From the NCBI RefSeq assembly GCF_036785885.1, contig NC_092323.1:13028501-13092500 (forward strand): a DNA stretch of 64,000 nt. The letters are read 5' to 3'. Numbering within the stretch: position 1 is the stretch's first letter; the number at the start of each line of letters is the position of its first letter. Position numbers and translations under genes: made by a program. This DNA comes from Coffea arabica (taxonomy: Eukaryota > Streptophyta > Magnoliopsida > Gentianales > Rubiaceae). Of the stretch, positions 62,624 through 64,000 are shown piece after piece. The notes under the pieces were generated by a model that saw nothing but the letters and a program-made list of their open reading frames with translations, was not told the origin of the DNA and did no database searches.

Positions 62624-64000
62624 ATGGCGTCCTCATCCTCATCATTCACCATGCTCCTCTCCGCACCCAATCCCTCACTCTCTCCTTCTTCCTCTCGCAC
62701 CACTCTTTCTACTCTCCGCACCACATTTCTTCCAACACTTTCTTCTTCTCCATCTCCTTCTCCTTTTTCCCCGACGGCGATTACCAGAAGAAGGGGAAAG
62801 TCTCTCTTGGTCTCCGCCGCGGCGGCTGGGGCGCTTCAGGCTTTGATATTCGACTGCGACGGCGTGATATTGGAGTCCGAGCACTTACACCGACAAGCCT
62901 ACAACGACGCCTTCTCTCACTTCAACGTCCGCTGCTCCTCTTCAGCTACGGAACCTCTCAATTGGGGACTCGAGTTCTACGATGAGCTCCAGAATCGAAT
63001 TGGCGGTGGAAAACCTAAAATGCGATGGTAAACTTATATGACTTGTGTCTATATTTTCTTCACTTGTTATTTTTGTTCGATAATCCTATTTGGATTATGA
63101 TTTTTGTGTTTTCTTTTACCTTTATTAGGTATTTTGGGGAGTATGGATGGCCAACTTCAAGGATTTTTGAGACGCCTCCGGACAATAAAGAGGATAGAGA
63201 AAAGCTAGTTGACATTATTCAAGTTGAGTATCCAATTATTTGTTTGCTTTCACTTTATTGTTAATTATTACTTATGCTAATTGCTCTTTAATTTTCATGC
63301 TCAATTCAAAAACTTGCAACAATCATTTCGGAGAGTGTGAATCTTTTATTGTTACTAATTCTTCTCGTGCTTACTTTATTATTAGTTTTTTCATCATGTT
63401 AACTTCCCTGTGAGCATTTACCTTGTCCTTGAGCTTGCCAAAATACTAGAAAAGCGTAATGCTGAAAATAGTGTTTGAAAAAGAGCCAAAATTTAGAGAT
63501 AAAGGTGATGACCTTGTCGTCTAAGAACCATGGCCAATAAATTTAGTTTTAATATTTAGAGTCTAAGAAGTAGAACGATTCATACTATCAGGAAAAATTT
63601 GCAACAAATCCTAAAGAAAAAAAAAAGACAATTTTGGATATCGTGCATGCTGCTTCGTTCTAACCTTCCAGGGAATACCTTTATGAGCAACTGTGTTGTG
63701 CGCACTTAGACCCTTTTGAGGTTTTCAGATTTCAGGACCCTGCCACCATGGCCATTGATATGATATTTTTTCTTATAGATGGAAACGCCAGTTTACTTGG
63801 TGGATCTTGATGATGTTTCTCAGCTATAGCTCTGATGCTGAAAACTTCTAAACCTATCTTGAACCTATTATCAGATCAAGCCCTCTGAAATAGTAGGTTG
63901 ATGGTTAACCGAGTTAGCACCCATATTTTTTAGATAGATTGCATTTTGTAATTAGTTATCAGCGTGACAAATAATTAAGTCTTAAGTGGATGCTTTAGAA
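62624..64000 (+). CDS. CbbY-like HAD phosphatase (xylulose-1,5-bisphosphatase), plastid, 5' part
   Basis: In Arabidopsis the close relative (CbbYA, At3g48420) removes phosphate from xylulose-1,5-bisphosphate, a misfire product of Rubisco that blocks the enzyme. Exon 1 (62624-63027) and exon 2 (63129-63222) join through a split tryptophan codon to give 166 residues, after which a donor (CAA|GTTGAG) leads into an intron. The following exon, expected to begin with a D-W-K-T-E-like motif, is not found before the window ends, so the gene is incomplete here. Residues 1 to about 65 are serine/threonine/proline-rich, a transit peptide. Next come the HAD motif I, FDCDGV, with Asp77 as nucleophile and Asp79 as acid/base, and the family block GGGKPKMRWYF. 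The match is to the CbbY family throughout. Confidence 0.93.

Overview
The window is nuclear DNA from a flowering plant. Genes are split by AT-rich introns with GT..AG junctions, intergenic space is long and AT-rich, and plant-specific families are present: class II DAHP synthase with a transit peptide, an EPF-like peptide, an FBW2-like F-box protein and a plastid CbbY-like phosphatase. Plant retrotransposons and miniature inverted-repeat elements (MITEs) are abundant. The gene content and an R1-like resistance-gene fragment suggest a eudicot, perhaps an asterid; naming a genus would be guesswork.

Layout. 0.5-1.45 kb holds the broken 5' half of a second DAHP synthase gene (minus strand). A 9.5 kb Athila-like LTR element (1452-10954) sits exactly at its start codon, and a 2.75 kb solo-LTR-like insertion (6437-9191) is nested inside that element's reading frame. 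11-15.4 kb holds a diverged segmental duplication, two Mutator-like MITEs and a possible two-exon chimeric mini-gene whose first residues resemble callose synthase 10. 16.5-20.7 kb is the intact plastid DAHP synthase gene (minus, five exons). 20.9-25.0 kb is intergenic, with tandem repeats, a SINE-like tail and an inverted-repeat element.

25.0-28.1 kb encodes a 326-residue plastid membrane protein of unknown function (plus, three exons). 29.76-36.17 kb encodes an unrecognised 435-residue protein (plus, fifteen exons, one of only 13 bp). 37.1-38.6 kb carries a MITE and a SINE. 40.9-42.6 kb is an FBW2-like F-box gene (minus, two exons). 46.0-48.5 kb is an inverted-repeat element containing an internally deleted copia element. 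49.4-50.6 kb is a Harbinger-like element carrying a fragment that looks like an R1-type resistance gene. 50.6-60.5 kb has no gene I can support, but contains hAT MITEs, a 983-bp near-perfect palindrome and a SINE. 60.5-61.1 kb is an EPF-like secreted peptide gene, and 62.6 kb to the end is the start of a CbbY-like sugar-bisphosphatase gene.

The host genes do not form one pathway. Two products act in plastid carbon metabolism (DAHP synthase at the entry to the shikimate pathway; CbbY-like phosphatase protecting Rubisco), one is a predicted ubiquitin-ligase adaptor and one a developmental signal peptide. The most striking structure is the transposon biology: nested insertions with exact target-site duplications, gene-fragment capture, and an LTR placed in sense orientation directly against the start codon of a DAHP synthase paralogue.
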